Of a stretch of DNA of 64,000 nt, positions 25,734-34,937 are shown piece after piece. Each line of letters starts with the position of its first letter. Position 1 is the first letter of the stretch. The stretch is taken from the NCBI RefSeq assembly GCF_019312595.1, contig NZ_JAHWDQ010000006.1, forward strand, positions 62,001-126,000. Reading direction: 5' to 3'. Source of the stretch: Zhongshania aquimaris (GTDB taxonomy: Bacteria > Pseudomonadota > Gammaproteobacteria > Pseudomonadales > Spongiibacteraceae). The notes beneath the pieces were generated by a model. It worked only from the letters and a program-made list of their open reading frames with translations, made no database searches and was not told the DNA's origin. Position numbers and translations under genes: made by a program.

Positions 25734-25973
25734 GATAACCTCATTAAACTATCGAATAGCTACGATACATTTTTAATCTATTATCTTGGGAAGCGACATT
25801 TTGCACTATCACATAAGTGACAAGACGCAGCACTTAGCAAGTCATTACTTACTATAGATACCCATTGCTAGAGAGCGAAACTACTCTTGCCGATGTTGAC
25901 GACTTTTCTATCTCATGAAGATGGTTTTTTCATTATTTTCAGAAATAATTATTTTTAAATTTCTCAAACACAG

Positions 25974-27419
25974 TTACTTAAATACATTATTCCAAAAGCC
26001 AGCTTTCGATCCCTCTTCAATATCATCCAGGTAACTGTCAATGATCGCCTGATAGCTCAGATACTTAAATTCAACACCAACACGACTAAGATGCGGAATA
26101 CTTTGCGTCATGAAAATACCAATCATTTTCTCTTTGGGGTCGATCCAAAACTTCGTGCCAGCGGCACCGCCCCAGTTGTATTCGCCCTCGGTACCGAGTT
26201 CACCGAAAGCGGCTTGATCGGTAGAGACGGCAACACCTAGCCCAAATCCCGTTCCTGCTCGGCCAAATACTTCGCCAATGCTCGTTAAATGATTGCTGCT
26301 CATCAACTGAATCGTTTTAGGTGAAAGTAATCGCCGTCCTTCAAGTTCACCGCCATTCAACAGCATTTGGCTGAAGCGGAAATAATCGCCAATACTACTG
26401 ACTAAGCCGCCCCCGCCACTTTTAAATACCGCACCTGGTTTAAAGTTAATATCAAAGCTCGCAGGCGCTTCAACGAGATTTCTGGGATTAGCGATATTCA
26501 GAAAAGCCTCGCGTATTTCCTCAGACGTTCCCCGAGGTGAATACAACTGTGCCAATCTAGGCCAATCTTCATCACTTACTGTGAAGCCGGTATTGCTCAT
26601 GTCGAGTGGATTAAAAATGCGCTGCTGTAAAAACTCATCGAATGGCATACCCGAAATAACTTCTACCAATCTACCCAGTACATCTGTAGCAATGCTGTAA
26701 TGCCAACGTGTTCCTGGCTCGTACTGCAGCGGCAAGCTTCCCAACTTTTCAACGAATTCTTTAAGACGAAGATTTCCCATCGATAAGCCCGCCTCTCGGT
26801 AAAGCTTATCCACCTCTGTATTGCCAAATAAACCATAGCTAAACCCCGCAGTGTGGGTCAAAAGGTCTCGAATAGTGGGTTGGCGTCGCGGTGCACGGGT
26901 TTGACCCACTTTACTTAAATCACCGCTACCTAAATGCTTGCTAGACGTCCCGTCAGACAGCATAAGCTGATCTTTACTGTCGGCTGTAGAGAGCGCGAGC
27001 TGCAAATTTGCAAGTTCAGGAAGATAACGCGCTATGGGGTCATTAAGAGCAAAATGGCCCTCTTCATAGAGCATCAACACCGCAACGGAGGTGATTGGTT
27101 TGCTCATTGAATAAATGCGAAATAGCGTGTCTTGATCCATTTTCCGCTGCGGCTGTTTATCTGCATCGCCATACCCTTGCAGATAGATGACCTTGCCATC
27201 GCGGGCTATCAAGCCTAAACCGCCGACCATGTCGCCGCTGGCAAGAGCCTTATCCATATAGCGTGAGATCCGAGATAAGCGATCGCTAGAGACGCCTACC
27301 TTCTCAGGTGATTCAACTGCAATAGCGCCGGCAAATAATTGCCCCGCAAGCAAGGAAATACAAATCCCCAACGCCAGTCGGCTTGGTGCATGAGTGAATT
27401 TAGTAAAAGCTGATAACAT
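25974..27419 (-). CDS. Secreted serine hydrolase of the beta-lactamase/class C esterase family
   Basis: About 481 residues from ATG 27419, chosen because the signal peptide follows directly (FTKFTHAPSRLALGICIS) and GAGAACG lies upstream; a further 19-residue extension is possible. The Ser-x-x-Lys motif is SMSK (FRIYSMSKPITS), and the Tyr of the Y-x-N-type motif is in WHYSIATDVLGR, where Asn is replaced by Ile. This pattern is that of family VIII esterases and EstB-like enzymes rather than true beta-lactamases. It probably hydrolyses short esters in the periplasm. It is divergent from the Crp-type regulator at 27562, with a TCGTAC...GTACGA dyad between. Confidence 0.88.
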   Translation of the reverse strand: MLSAFTKFTHAPSRLALGICISLLAGQLFAGAIAVESPEKVGVSSDRLSRISRYMDKALASGDMVGGLGLIARDGKVIYLQGYGDADKQPQRKMDQDTLFRIYSMSKPITSVAVLMLYEEGHFALNDPIARYLPELANLQLALSTADSKDQLMLSDGTSSKHLGSGDLSKVGQTRAPRRQPTIRDLLTHTAGFSYGLFGNTEVDKLYREAGLSMGNLRLKEFVEKLGSLPLQYEPGTRWHYSIATDVLGRLVEVISGMPFDEFLQQRIFNPLDMSNTGFTVSDEDWPRLAQLYSPRGTSEEIREAFLNIANPRNLVEAPASFDINFKPGAVFKSGGGGLVSSIGDYFRFSQMLLNGGELEGRRLLSPKTIQLMSSNHLTSIGEVFGRAGTGFGLGVAVSTDQAAFGELGTEGEYNWGGAAGTKFWIDPKEKMIGIFMTQSIPHLSRVGVEFKYLSYQAIIDSYLDDIEEGSKAGFWNNVFK

Positions 27420-27477
27420 ATCGTTCTCGCATAGCCGTTTATATTTATTGGAAGACACGAGCGGCAGCCAGATCATG

Positions 27478-27503
27478 TCGTACCGAACAATTTAACTGTA
27501 CGA
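27478..27503. promoter_or_regulatory. Operator candidate TCGTAC-n14-GTACGA
   Basis: A perfect six-base dyad with a 14-base spacer lies between the divergent serine hydrolase and Crp-type regulator start codons, 58 bases from each. The two TCGTAC/GTACGA halves are separated by about two helical turns, as in sites bound by dimers. The neighbouring Crp-family gene is the natural candidate binder, although the sequence does not match the TGTGA/TCACA Crp or TTGAT/ATCAA Fnr sites. Confidence 0.4.
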
Positions 27504-27561
27504 TATACTTCACGCTGTCCGCTTTGAGACAGTCAAGGCAAAATTGACCAGGATAAGAATA

Positions 27562-28362
27562 ATGAAATCCCAAGCTTTAGAGCTGATCAACTGCTGGAGC
27601 TGGTTTCAATTTCTGCCCGAGGAGGCGAAATCGAGACTCGCCGAACAATGTCGTTTAATCAACGTTGACAAAGGCGAAGCACTCTACCGACACAATGATG
27701 CGCTAACCCACGTTTACGGCTTGATCAGCGGCGGCGTCAGAATTTACGTATCCTCTGCCGACGGCTCAGAAATGACACTGGAAGAAGTGGCTGCTGGAGC
27801 GTGGTTCCCGCATTTCTTGGCCAAGCAGGAGCCCACGAACTTTGGTAACGCTACCGCGACCAACACCAGCACTCTGGTCGCCATTAACAAGAAGGATTTT
27901 CTCGAAGTGGGTGAACGCTGGCCCGAACTTTACCGCGGCTTGTACAATGAATTCGTCGCTCGTGGCGTCGTCACGATTGGCCGAATGGAATTACTTACCC
28001 TTCATAGCCTTAATGTAAGAATTGCTGTTTATTTACTGCGTTTACTAGTCACCAGAGGAACGGCAAAACCTGACAACACTTACTATATTGAACCATTTGG
28101 AAGTCAGTCGGAAATTGCAAATCGTGTAGGTGGTGCTCGCCAACGCGTAAACAGCATCCTCAAAGAATGGGAGCGCAAAGCCATTATTAGCATTGATCGC
28201 AATGGCTTGCTCTTGAAGGATCCAAATTACCTGGTAGCTATCACCGCTGATAGCGGTTTCGACGTGGAAGCCTATCTAGGGGCGTGGCAGGGTGGATGGA
28301 AAAGTCCCTTCCACAAAGATAGCGGCTTTTCCGTGCGTTTAAGTCGATCGCCAAAAACTTAG
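27562..28362 (+). CDS. Crp/Fnr family transcriptional regulator
   Basis: About 266 residues from ATG 27562, with AGGA nine bases upstream; an earlier TTG is less likely. Residues 10-130 form a cyclic nucleotide-binding-type beta roll (DKGEALYRHNDALTHVYGLISGG). The C-terminal helix-turn-helix is in SQSEIANRVGGARQRVNSIL, with the recognition helix RQRVNSIL. The phosphate-binding cassette of true cAMP receptors (GE...RSA) is not evident, so the ligand is unknown. No Cys ligands for an Fnr iron-sulfur cluster are seen. It is divergent from the serine hydrolase and may control the hydrolase/TonB receptor group. Confidence 0.87.
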   Translation: MKSQALELINCWSWFQFLPEEAKSRLAEQCRLINVDKGEALYRHNDALTHVYGLISGGVRIYVSSADGSEMTLEEVAAGAWFPHFLAKQEPTNFGNATATNTSTLVAINKKDFLEVGERWPELYRGLYNEFVARGVVTIGRMELLTLHSLNVRIAVYLLRLLVTRGTAKPDNTYYIEPFGSQSEIANRVGGARQRVNSILKEWERKAIISIDRNGLLLKDPNYLVAITADSGFDVEAYLGAWQGGWKSPFHKDSGFSVRLSRSPKT

Positions 28363-28495
28363 TAGGCGTCAAATAAAAAGCGACGTAGTTGCACCATAAG
28401 CCTCCCGGGAGAAACTAAGCCTGGCAGGTGCTGGCCACCGAGCTCACAAAATGGATCGAAAACCCACCTCCACAAATTCGCTTGCAGCTGACTGG

Positions 28496-29590
28496 CTAAT
28501 TCGACTCACTCCACACTGGATAATCACAATATCCTTTCGCACCAGGCGTATAGAGACTGCTGGGGTCAATATTAGCGAGTGGCAAGCCGTCCTGAAAACG
28601 CCGCACTAAATCTGGATTAGCGATAAATGCACGACCAAATGAAATAGCGGCAAGCTGGGGATCAGATAAAGCCGCTTCGGCCTCGGCTTGATTATAGCTA
28701 TCGTTCAATATTAGCGGACCGCTAAAATTGGTTTTAGCCAAGGTCACGTTATCCTGAATTTTAGGCATTCTAATAACATGCAAATATGCCATGTTCATCG
28801 GATCTAAGGCCTTTAATAAGGCTGCAAAGGTCTCTTGATTATTGTCGTCTGCCAAATCATTAAAGGGGTTGCCGGGACAAATCCGCATCCCCACTCGATC
28901 TGCACCATCAACCGCCGCCATTGCCGCTACCAACTCAAGCACGAATCGCAGACGATTTTGCAGGCTGCCGCCGTATTGGTCTGTGCGTTGGTTGGTGCCT
29001 GTCGACAAAAACTGAGCGGGCAAATAGCCACTTGTGCAGTGCAATTCCACACCGTCAAAGCCAGCGGCGTATGCGCGGCGCGTAGCCGCCACATAGTCCT
29101 CGATGGTGCGCTCTATATCAGCCAAGCTCATTGCTTCGGGCACAGCAAAATCCAGCATACCCTGCTCGGTGTAAATCTGACCTTTCGCGGTGATAGCCGA
29201 CGGTGCAAGCGTTCGTGCGACACTGCCATCAGCGGCGGTTTTATTCACCGGATTAGCGACCCTGCCACAGTGCATCAATTGCAATACAATCTTGCCTCCT
29301 TCACTGTGCACCGCGGCGCAAACCTCCGCCCAGGCTGCCTGCTGGGCATCGTTATACATACCCGGCGTACGACAATAACCTTTGCCTTCAACACTGGGGT
29401 GCGTACCCTCGGTGATGATCAATCCCGCACCAGCGCGCTGACGGTAATATTCCGTCATCAAGTCGTTGGGCATATCGCCGTCGACCTTGGCACGAGAGCG
29501 TGTCATTGGCGCCATAACAACACGGTTAGCGAGTTCTATACGCCCCAGTGTCAACGGGCTTAATAATATTGTGTTTTCAGAAACCGACAT
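28496..29590 (-). CDS. Old yellow enzyme family flavin oxidoreductase
   Basis: 364-residue single-domain FMN enzyme of the OYE/N-ethylmaleimide reductase class, which reduces the C=C bond of alpha,beta-unsaturated carbonyl compounds. Visible are the FMN N-terminus LGRIELANRVVMAPMTRSRA, MLHCG-type strand LQLMHCGRVANPV, the substrate region VELHCTSGYLPAQFLS followed by NQRTDQYGGS, and the phosphate loop SFGRAFIANPDLVRR. The catalytic pair normally His-x-x-Asn is His-Cys-Thr-Ser here, so Asn is replaced by Ser. It is the last gene of the eight-gene operon starting at 37240. Ring reduction of enones is its expected role. Confidence 0.9.
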   Translation of the reverse strand: MSVSENTILLSPLTLGRIELANRVVMAPMTRSRAKVDGDMPNDLMTEYYRQRAGAGLIITEGTHPSVEGKGYCRTPGMYNDAQQAAWAEVCAAVHSEGGKIVLQLMHCGRVANPVNKTAADGSVARTLAPSAITAKGQIYTEQGMLDFAVPEAMSLADIERTIEDYVAATRRAYAAGFDGVELHCTSGYLPAQFLSTGTNQRTDQYGGSLQNRLRFVLELVAAMAAVDGADRVGMRICPGNPFNDLADDNNQETFAALLKALDPMNMAYLHVIRMPKIQDNVTLAKTNFSGPLILNDSYNQAEAEAALSDPQLAAISFGRAFIANPDLVRRFQDGLPLANIDPSSLYTPGAKGYCDYPVWSESN

Positions 29591-29614
29591 AGTGCTGCCC
29601 TGTTAAAGCTAAAT

Positions 29615-30235
29615 TTAGCGAACGCGAATTTTCGGTGCCGGAGTGTCTCGGCGCATGGTTTTCAAGAACGCCTCTAGCGGCGCTGGGCTTGCCACTTCCG
29701 GGCTATCCGCTGGCTGATTAGCCCAAAATTCTTTCCAGCTTGGGAATAAATCGTGAAACGCACCATAGTATGGCTCACGTCCAGGCCAACGCATTTTCAT
29801 ATCGCCAAGCGGCGGCTTATTTAAATCCGTGGCATACCAATAACAAGGCAGACGACGACGAAAATACCAGCGCCCATCAATACGCTGGTAGTCGTCCCAA
29901 TACAGCATTTGCATGATGACCCACTCACCGCCGCACTCGTGCTCGTTCTTGGAATACAAGACACCCACCGCATTGTCGGGATCAGTAAACTCAATAATGT
30001 GATTGCCGATGTGGTGAGACGTGCCGCTAAATTGATGACGGAGTGTGTCGTCTACCCAGGCTTTTAAATGGCTGCGGCCACTCAGTTCGCGACTGACTCG
30101 AATATCTTCCGCAAACAAATTCACGTGTGCATCGAGATCACGCATATCCAATGACAGCGAATACTTCGCCACTAGTTGGCGAATGTCATCCAGCGACTCC
30201 AGCCTGTCGATACGCTCTTCAATGGATTTAGACAT
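29615..30235 (-). CDS. SnoaL-like (NTF2-fold) protein
   Basis: 206 residues. The first 150 residues fit the SnoaL/NTF2 alpha+beta cone used by steroid isomerases, dehydratases and ring-hydroxylating oxygenase beta subunits: RLESLDDIRQLVAKYSLSLD, then LFAEDIRV and SGTSHHIGNHIIEF. The pattern at 15-30 is typical of polyketide- and steroid-associated isomerases/dehydratases. The C-terminal tail (150-206) is an extra segment of unknown role. It lies two bases from the SDR and 24 from the OYE gene in the same operon. Function is suggested only by fold; small-subunit or isomerase roles are both possible. Confidence 0.8.
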   Translation of the reverse strand: MSKSIEERIDRLESLDDIRQLVAKYSLSLDMRDLDAHVNLFAEDIRVSRELSGRSHLKAWVDDTLRHQFSGTSHHIGNHIIEFTDPDNAVGVLYSKNEHECGGEWVIMQMLYWDDYQRIDGRWYFRRRLPCYWYATDLNKPPLGDMKMRWPGREPYYGAFHDLFPSWKEFWANQPADSPEVASPAPLEAFLKTMRRDTPAPKIRVR

Positions 30236-30237
30236 AC

Positions 30238-31017
30238 TTAATCTCCCCAGGCCGCCGCACCGGTATTTAGCTCTGCCATACGCCCACCATCTACCGGCAA
30301 CACGGCACCAGTAATGTATGAAGCTTCGTCACTAGCTAGAAACAATATGGCATTGGCGCATTCCCGCGGATCACCTATCCGTTTCAACGGAATGGTTTTC
30401 CCTGTCGCCTGCTGGCTTTTCTCATCGGGATTTACAGATTCTAATGAGGGCGTTAAAAAGGCGCCGGGGACAATAACATTGCACCGCACTTTAGGGGCCC
30501 ATTCAATAGAAGCGTTGCGGGTTAGCGAGATCATCGCCGCTTTTGCCGCACTGTAACCCGCGGTTCCCACCGAGCCCGCCAAGCCGCAAACAGAGGAAAC
30601 GTTCACCACTGCACCGCGATTTTCTTTCAACTGCGAGTAGGATTCGCGCATTAAAAACATCGCACCGTCGAGTGACACCTGAAAATTTTGCAACCAGCCG
30701 CGGGTGCTGTGATTCGCCAACATGCCGGGGATCATAGCCACCGCATTATTGACGATAATATCTATGCGACCAAATTTACCCATGGTGTTGGCAACCAGTT
30801 TTTTCACCTCATCTTCTTTGCTAATATCCACTGACAACGGCAAACATTCGCCACCCATTGCAGAAATTTTTTCCGCCACCGCGTGCAGAGGTTCAATACG
30901 GCGACTACAGATTACTACCTTGGCGCCTTCTTCGGCGAAACGAATTGCGGTTGCCGCGCCAATCCCTTGACCACCACCAGTTATAATGGCGACTTTATTC
31001 TGCAATCTTTTACTCAT
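30238..31017 (-). CDS. SDR family oxidoreductase
   Basis: 259-residue classical SDR with TGGGQGIGAATAIRF, NNAVAM in place of NNAG, catalytic YSAAK (TAGYSAAKAA) and C-terminal ITGAVLPVDGGRM. It has the normal length and a start after AGGAGC. It is in an operon with amidohydrolase (33-base gap) and SnoaL-like protein (2-base gap). Compared with the SDR at 35958 in the same operon, the sequence is clearly different, so the two are not recent duplicates and probably act on different intermediates. Confidence 0.9.
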   Translation of the reverse strand: MSKRLQNKVAIITGGGQGIGAATAIRFAEEGAKVVICSRRIEPLHAVAEKISAMGGECLPLSVDISKEDEVKKLVANTMGKFGRIDIIVNNAVAMIPGMLANHSTRGWLQNFQVSLDGAMFLMRESYSQLKENRGAVVNVSSVCGLAGSVGTAGYSAAKAAMISLTRNASIEWAPKVRCNVIVPGAFLTPSLESVNPDEKSQQATGKTIPLKRIGDPRECANAILFLASDEASYITGAVLPVDGGRMAELNTGAAAWGD

Positions 31018-31050
31018 TTTTTGCTCCTAAAATTTGTAAGCGCAGCTAGC

Positions 31051-32808
31051 TTAATTTCTTGCCTCGCTGCACTGATCTGCGCCGCGCTGAAAATAGCATC
31101 GGCCCCCTATCCAGACTCTGTCGACCTTAAAATTCAGTAGACTGTCATCACCGGCAAGCGGGTCGCGATCCAGCAATACCAAATCAGCGATCTTGCCTAC
31201 TTCCAGTGACCCAATCTCTTGCTCTTTAAAACTTTGCCAAGCCGCGTCGATCGTCAGCGCTCGAAGCGCTTGCATTGCACTGACTCTCTGTTCAGGTCCA
31301 AGCACTGCACCACTGCGCGTTTGCCGGGTGACACTGGACCACAACAGCTTATTGACATCCATTGGCACTACGGGCGAATCCAGGTGCACCGTGAAATGCA
31401 TATCTCTCGCTACTGCATCAGCCATCGGACTGATACGTGAGCCGCGCACAGGCCCAAGAAATTGATCGCGGTGACGATCGCCCCAGAAAAAAGTGTGGGC
31501 GATAAAAAAGCTGGGGCTAATATCCAGCACCTTCATCGCGTCAAGCTGGTCAGGGCGCGCTGTTTGCGCGTGAACGAGGATGCTACGGGTATCTTGGCGA
31601 GAACAGCTTTGCTGCGCTGCGCGTATGGCAGCGATGACCATATCGATGGCGGCATCGCCATTGCCATGCAAGGCAAGGTGAAAGCCTTTGCAATACAGCG
31701 CAGTTACGCGTTCATTCAGTTCATTTTGTTGATAGCGAGGAAAACCACGATAGTCTTGATCTAATTGATCAGGCTGCTGCCGGTAATAGGGCTGGGTCAA
31801 ATACGCCGTATAGCCTTGTATACTGCCATCGACAATCAGCTTGATCGCTGAGGCGGTAAATTTATCGCTATCAAAGTTTTCAAGATTCAATTCGCCATTC
31901 ATTAATTTTTCAAAATTAACATCGGCGAGCGGCCAGGCAATTACCCGCTGAGGAATACGCTGTAAACGAGAAGCCAAGAACAATCCATTCAGCATGGGCA
32001 TATCAACACCACCGCTTTGAACGGTAGTGACACCCGCAGCGAGATACTGCTTTGCGGCTTCATCGATCATGGCTAGGAAATCAATGGCGCTAAAATCCAT
32101 CGCTATCGGCGCAATTAAATCTGTCGCATGCTCAAGCAGTAATCCGCTTGCCTCTCCAGTTTTCGCGTCCCTTACAATCATCCCGCCATCCGGATCGGGC
32201 GTGTCTATACCAATACCGCCAAGTCGCATGCCGGCACTGTTAACCACACCCATGTGACCCGAGCTGTGCATTAAGTAAATGGGTCTATTGGCTGACACGG
32301 CATCCAAATCTTGCCGAGTGGGATGGCGCGCTTCGCTGAGCAAGGAATCATCGTAGCCAAAGCCGAAAAGCCAATCCTCGTCTCCGCCCTCGCTAAGACC
32401 GGCACGCAACAGTTTTTGAATATCAGCGATGCTGCTCACAGCACCAATTGGAGGGCTACTTAAATCTATGCCGACTGCGCTAAGACCGGTGCCGGGGAAA
32501 TGACCATGAGCATCGATAAAGCCAGGCAATAAACTGCGGCCATCGAGGTCATTCAGCACCGTTGCAGAATCAGCTAATGCGAGAATGTCATCGTCACTGC
32601 CCAGCGCCACGATTCGGCCATCTTGCACCGCCATCGCAGAGACAATCTGATCACCACTGTCCATGGTAATAATGCGGCCGTTATAAAATAATTGCTGCGC
32701 GGGCAGCGCAGGCTCAGAACCTAAAAGCCAAACATAGCCGCCACCGCCAACGAGTAGCAGCAGGAGTACAAGACTGGCAAAAATCCGTATTAAAACCGTT
32801 TTCATCAC
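31051..32808 (-). CDS. Amidohydrolase family metalloenzyme (YtcJ-like)
   Basis: 585 residues. An N-terminal hydrophobic helix (ASLVLLLLLVGGGGYVWLL) suggests export or membrane anchoring. The amidohydrolase superfamily core follows: LPGFIDAHGHFPGTG, a variant of the HxH metal motif (HGH), a strand LYCKGFHLALHGNGDAAID with a metal-type His, the block LVHAQTARPDQLD, and ADLVLLDRDPLAGD at the end. This is the organisation of YtcJ/AepA-type proteins that hydrolyse amides, esters or cyclic C-N bonds. The start overlaps the stop of the dienoyl reductase gene by four bases (ATGA), so they are translationally coupled. The substrate is unknown. Confidence 0.86.
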   Translation of the reverse strand: MMKTVLIRIFASLVLLLLLVGGGGYVWLLGSEPALPAQQLFYNGRIITMDSGDQIVSAMAVQDGRIVALGSDDDILALADSATVLNDLDGRSLLPGFIDAHGHFPGTGLSAVGIDLSSPPIGAVSSIADIQKLLRAGLSEGGDEDWLFGFGYDDSLLSEARHPTRQDLDAVSANRPIYLMHSSGHMGVVNSAGMRLGGIGIDTPDPDGGMIVRDAKTGEASGLLLEHATDLIAPIAMDFSAIDFLAMIDEAAKQYLAAGVTTVQSGGVDMPMLNGLFLASRLQRIPQRVIAWPLADVNFEKLMNGELNLENFDSDKFTASAIKLIVDGSIQGYTAYLTQPYYRQQPDQLDQDYRGFPRYQQNELNERVTALYCKGFHLALHGNGDAAIDMVIAAIRAAQQSCSRQDTRSILVHAQTARPDQLDAMKVLDISPSFFIAHTFFWGDRHRDQFLGPVRGSRISPMADAVARDMHFTVHLDSPVVPMDVNKLLWSSVTRQTRSGAVLGPEQRVSAMQALRALTIDAAWQSFKEQEIGSLEVGKIADLVLLDRDPLAGDDSLLNFKVDRVWIGGRCYFQRGADQCSEARN

Positions 32809-34937
32809 AGACGCACCGCCAGTTCACGGGCGCTGCGGATGGCACCCTCGATGTACCCTATCTCGGCACTGTCGCCAATGCTATGAAGATCGACCTTGAG
32901 ACTGGCAAATTGCTGGCGTAAATCACTGTCAGGCTCAGCACCTACGGCAATAATGACATTGTCGGCAACAATGTGAGCTTCCCTCTCTCCTTGCGTAAAC
33001 ACCACGCGATCGGCCGTAATTTCCCGCACTGCAGCGTTGCGGTGTAGCACCACGCCGTGTTCCCTCAGTTGATGCAGCACCCGCCAGCGACGCACCACGC
33101 TCAATTCTGCGCCCAGGTCGCGGCCCGCCTCTAGCACCGTTACTTGACGACCGCGCTCGGCGAGTAATTCGGCCACTTCTAAACCAACTAAACCGCCGCC
33201 AATAATGCAGACACGTTTGCCCAGTGGCATATAGACATGGCTGAGTTTACGCATGAGGTCGATATTCCGACTCAGCCCCAAAGCACCCGATAAGCGCGTC
33301 AACAAGCGCTGATGCCATTTCAATTTACCGCGAGCATTGCCAGCAAACAGCATATCGCGCAGCTCTTCACCATCAAGGACATGGCTGAGTTGCTTACCGG
33401 CAATATCTGGGGCGCGTCGACGAGCGCCCGTTGCCAATATCACCGTATCAAAACCTGCAGCGTTGATATTTTCGCTATTCGCCGATTTACCCAGCTCGAT
33501 ATTCAATGGCAATTCCGCCAAGGCGTTTTTGAGATAACTCACTATTCGACCATTGGGTTCATAGGCCAATGCCGCCACTCTGGCGGTACCACCGAGTACC
33601 TTGTCGCGCTCCCACAAACTGACTTTATGACCACGCAGGGACAACACCCGCGCAGCCTCCATACCGGCAGGGCCACCGCCCACTACCAATATGCGGCGTG
33701 CAGCTTTAGTCGCGACTATCTGACCCAATTCCGCTTCGCGACCAGTACCGGGATTAACAGCACAGAGCATAGGTTGATTGATAAAAATTTGGCTGACGCA
33801 GACATAGCAATAGATACAGGGACGCACGGTGTCTTCGCGACCAGCTAATAATTTATTAGGCAGCTCGGGGTCCGCCAATAATTTGCGCCCCATGGCAACA
33901 AAATCAAAGTCACCCGCTGCGATATGTCGCTCCGCTACCGCCGCTTCGATACGACCAACGGCGATCACCGGAATACTCACTGCCGCTTTTAACGCAGTGG
34001 CAAATTCAATATAACCACCGGGCGTATGCACCAGCGGCCCTTCGGTAAACGCAACCCCAATACTGACATCGGCGTATGCACTGACATCGATGGCGTGACA
34101 GCCCGCCGCTTCGAGCAGCTTGGCAACCTCGACGGTATCGTTAATACGAATGCCGCCTTCAAGTCGATATTCGTGGGCATCAAGACGGCAAATTATAGGG
34201 AAATCACGGCCTATTTCCGCTTTGATCGCCGCAATAAGCTCAAGCAAAAAACGCGCGCGATTATTAACATCGCCGCCGTATTCATCATCGCGGCGATTGC
34301 TATAAGGAGACAAAAAAGACGAAATTAAATAGCCGTGGCCACAATGCAGTTCAATAGCATCAAACCCCGCAGCGACAGTACGACGGGCGGCGGCGACAAA
34401 CTTAGCAATCGCCCATTCGATATCGGCTTTATCCATCACTTTATATTGCGGCCCTTTTCCATCGGGACCCGCAGCTCGGACAAAATTGGCTATTTCTAAC
34501 TGGGTTAAACTGTCAAACATATCTCCCTTTTTGCGATGGGGAACAGAGGGTACCAACATCGGTCGCCCCGCCGCAGTGTCTTCCTGCGCGACTTTACCAC
34601 TGTGATTTAACTGCGCCGCAATTTTGCAGCCATGGCGATGCACTCGGTCAGTTAGCTCTGTTAATGCAGGCAAATAGGCATCGGAAGAAAAGCCAATCAT
34701 ATTCGGCATCGCCGCGCCTTTGGGCCAGGAAACCGATGAGGTTTCCAATACAATCAAGCCCACGCCGCCCGCCGCACGGGCTTCGTAGTAATCCATCAGA
34801 CGTTCGCCAATCGAACCGTCATCATTGGCAAACTCAGAGCCCATGGCCGCCATCACAATGCGATTTCGAAGGACCAAATTGCCTATTTTTCCCTGCGAAA
34901 AAAGCTGGGGATAATGAATATTTTTAGCCGCGATCAT
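32805..34937 (-). CDS. FMN/FAD/4Fe-4S NADH:flavin oxidoreductase (2,4-dienoyl-CoA reductase/enoate reductase class)
   Basis: 710 residues in three parts: an N-terminal OYE barrel (1-360) with IELHCGHGYLISSF (His198, His201), a 4Fe-4S cluster set CIYCYVC plus Cys392 (Cys374, 377, 380, 392), then an FAD domain (VVGGGPAGMEA, about 418-428) and an NAD domain (IIGGGLVGLEVAELL, about residue 580). This is the full architecture of 2,4-dienoyl-CoA reductase FadH and the bile-acid BaiCD/BaiH enzymes. It reduces conjugated C=C bonds using NAD(P)H. It overlaps the amidohydrolase by four bases and the Rieske gene by 14. It is in the correct operon for ring reduction of steroid-like enones, but acyl-CoA dienes are also possible. 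Confidence 0.9.
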   Translation of the reverse strand: MIAAKNIHYPQLFSQGKIGNLVLRNRIVMAAMGSEFANDDGSIGERLMDYYEARAAGGVGLIVLETSSVSWPKGAAMPNMIGFSSDAYLPALTELTDRVHRHGCKIAAQLNHSGKVAQEDTAAGRPMLVPSVPHRKKGDMFDSLTQLEIANFVRAAGPDGKGPQYKVMDKADIEWAIAKFVAAARRTVAAGFDAIELHCGHGYLISSFLSPYSNRRDDEYGGDVNNRARFLLELIAAIKAEIGRDFPIICRLDAHEYRLEGGIRINDTVEVAKLLEAAGCHAIDVSAYADVSIGVAFTEGPLVHTPGGYIEFATALKAAVSIPVIAVGRIEAAVAERHIAAGDFDFVAMGRKLLADPELPNKLLAGREDTVRPCIYCYVCVSQIFINQPMLCAVNPGTGREAELGQIVATKAARRILVVGGGPAGMEAARVLSLRGHKVSLWERDKVLGGTARVAALAYEPNGRIVSYLKNALAELPLNIELGKSANSENINAAGFDTVILATGARRRAPDIAGKQLSHVLDGEELRDMLFAGNARGKLKWHQRLLTRLSGALGLSRNIDLMRKLSHVYMPLGKRVCIIGGGLVGLEVAELLAERGRQVTVLEAGRDLGAELSVVRRWRVLHQLREHGVVLHRNAAVREITADRVVFTQGEREAHIVADNVIIAVGAEPDSDLRQQFASLKVDLHSIGDSAEIGYIEGAIRSARELAVRL

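Noticed and set aside
28835-29563. Long plus-strand open frame (242 residues) opposite the OYE gene
   Set aside because: Antisense to a clear OYE gene with full motifs; the frame has no recognisable protein character.
33312-33848. Plus-strand frame (178 residues) opposite the dienoyl reductase
   Set aside because: Antisense shadow of a well-supported gene, rich in low-likelihood residues and lacking a ribosome-binding site.
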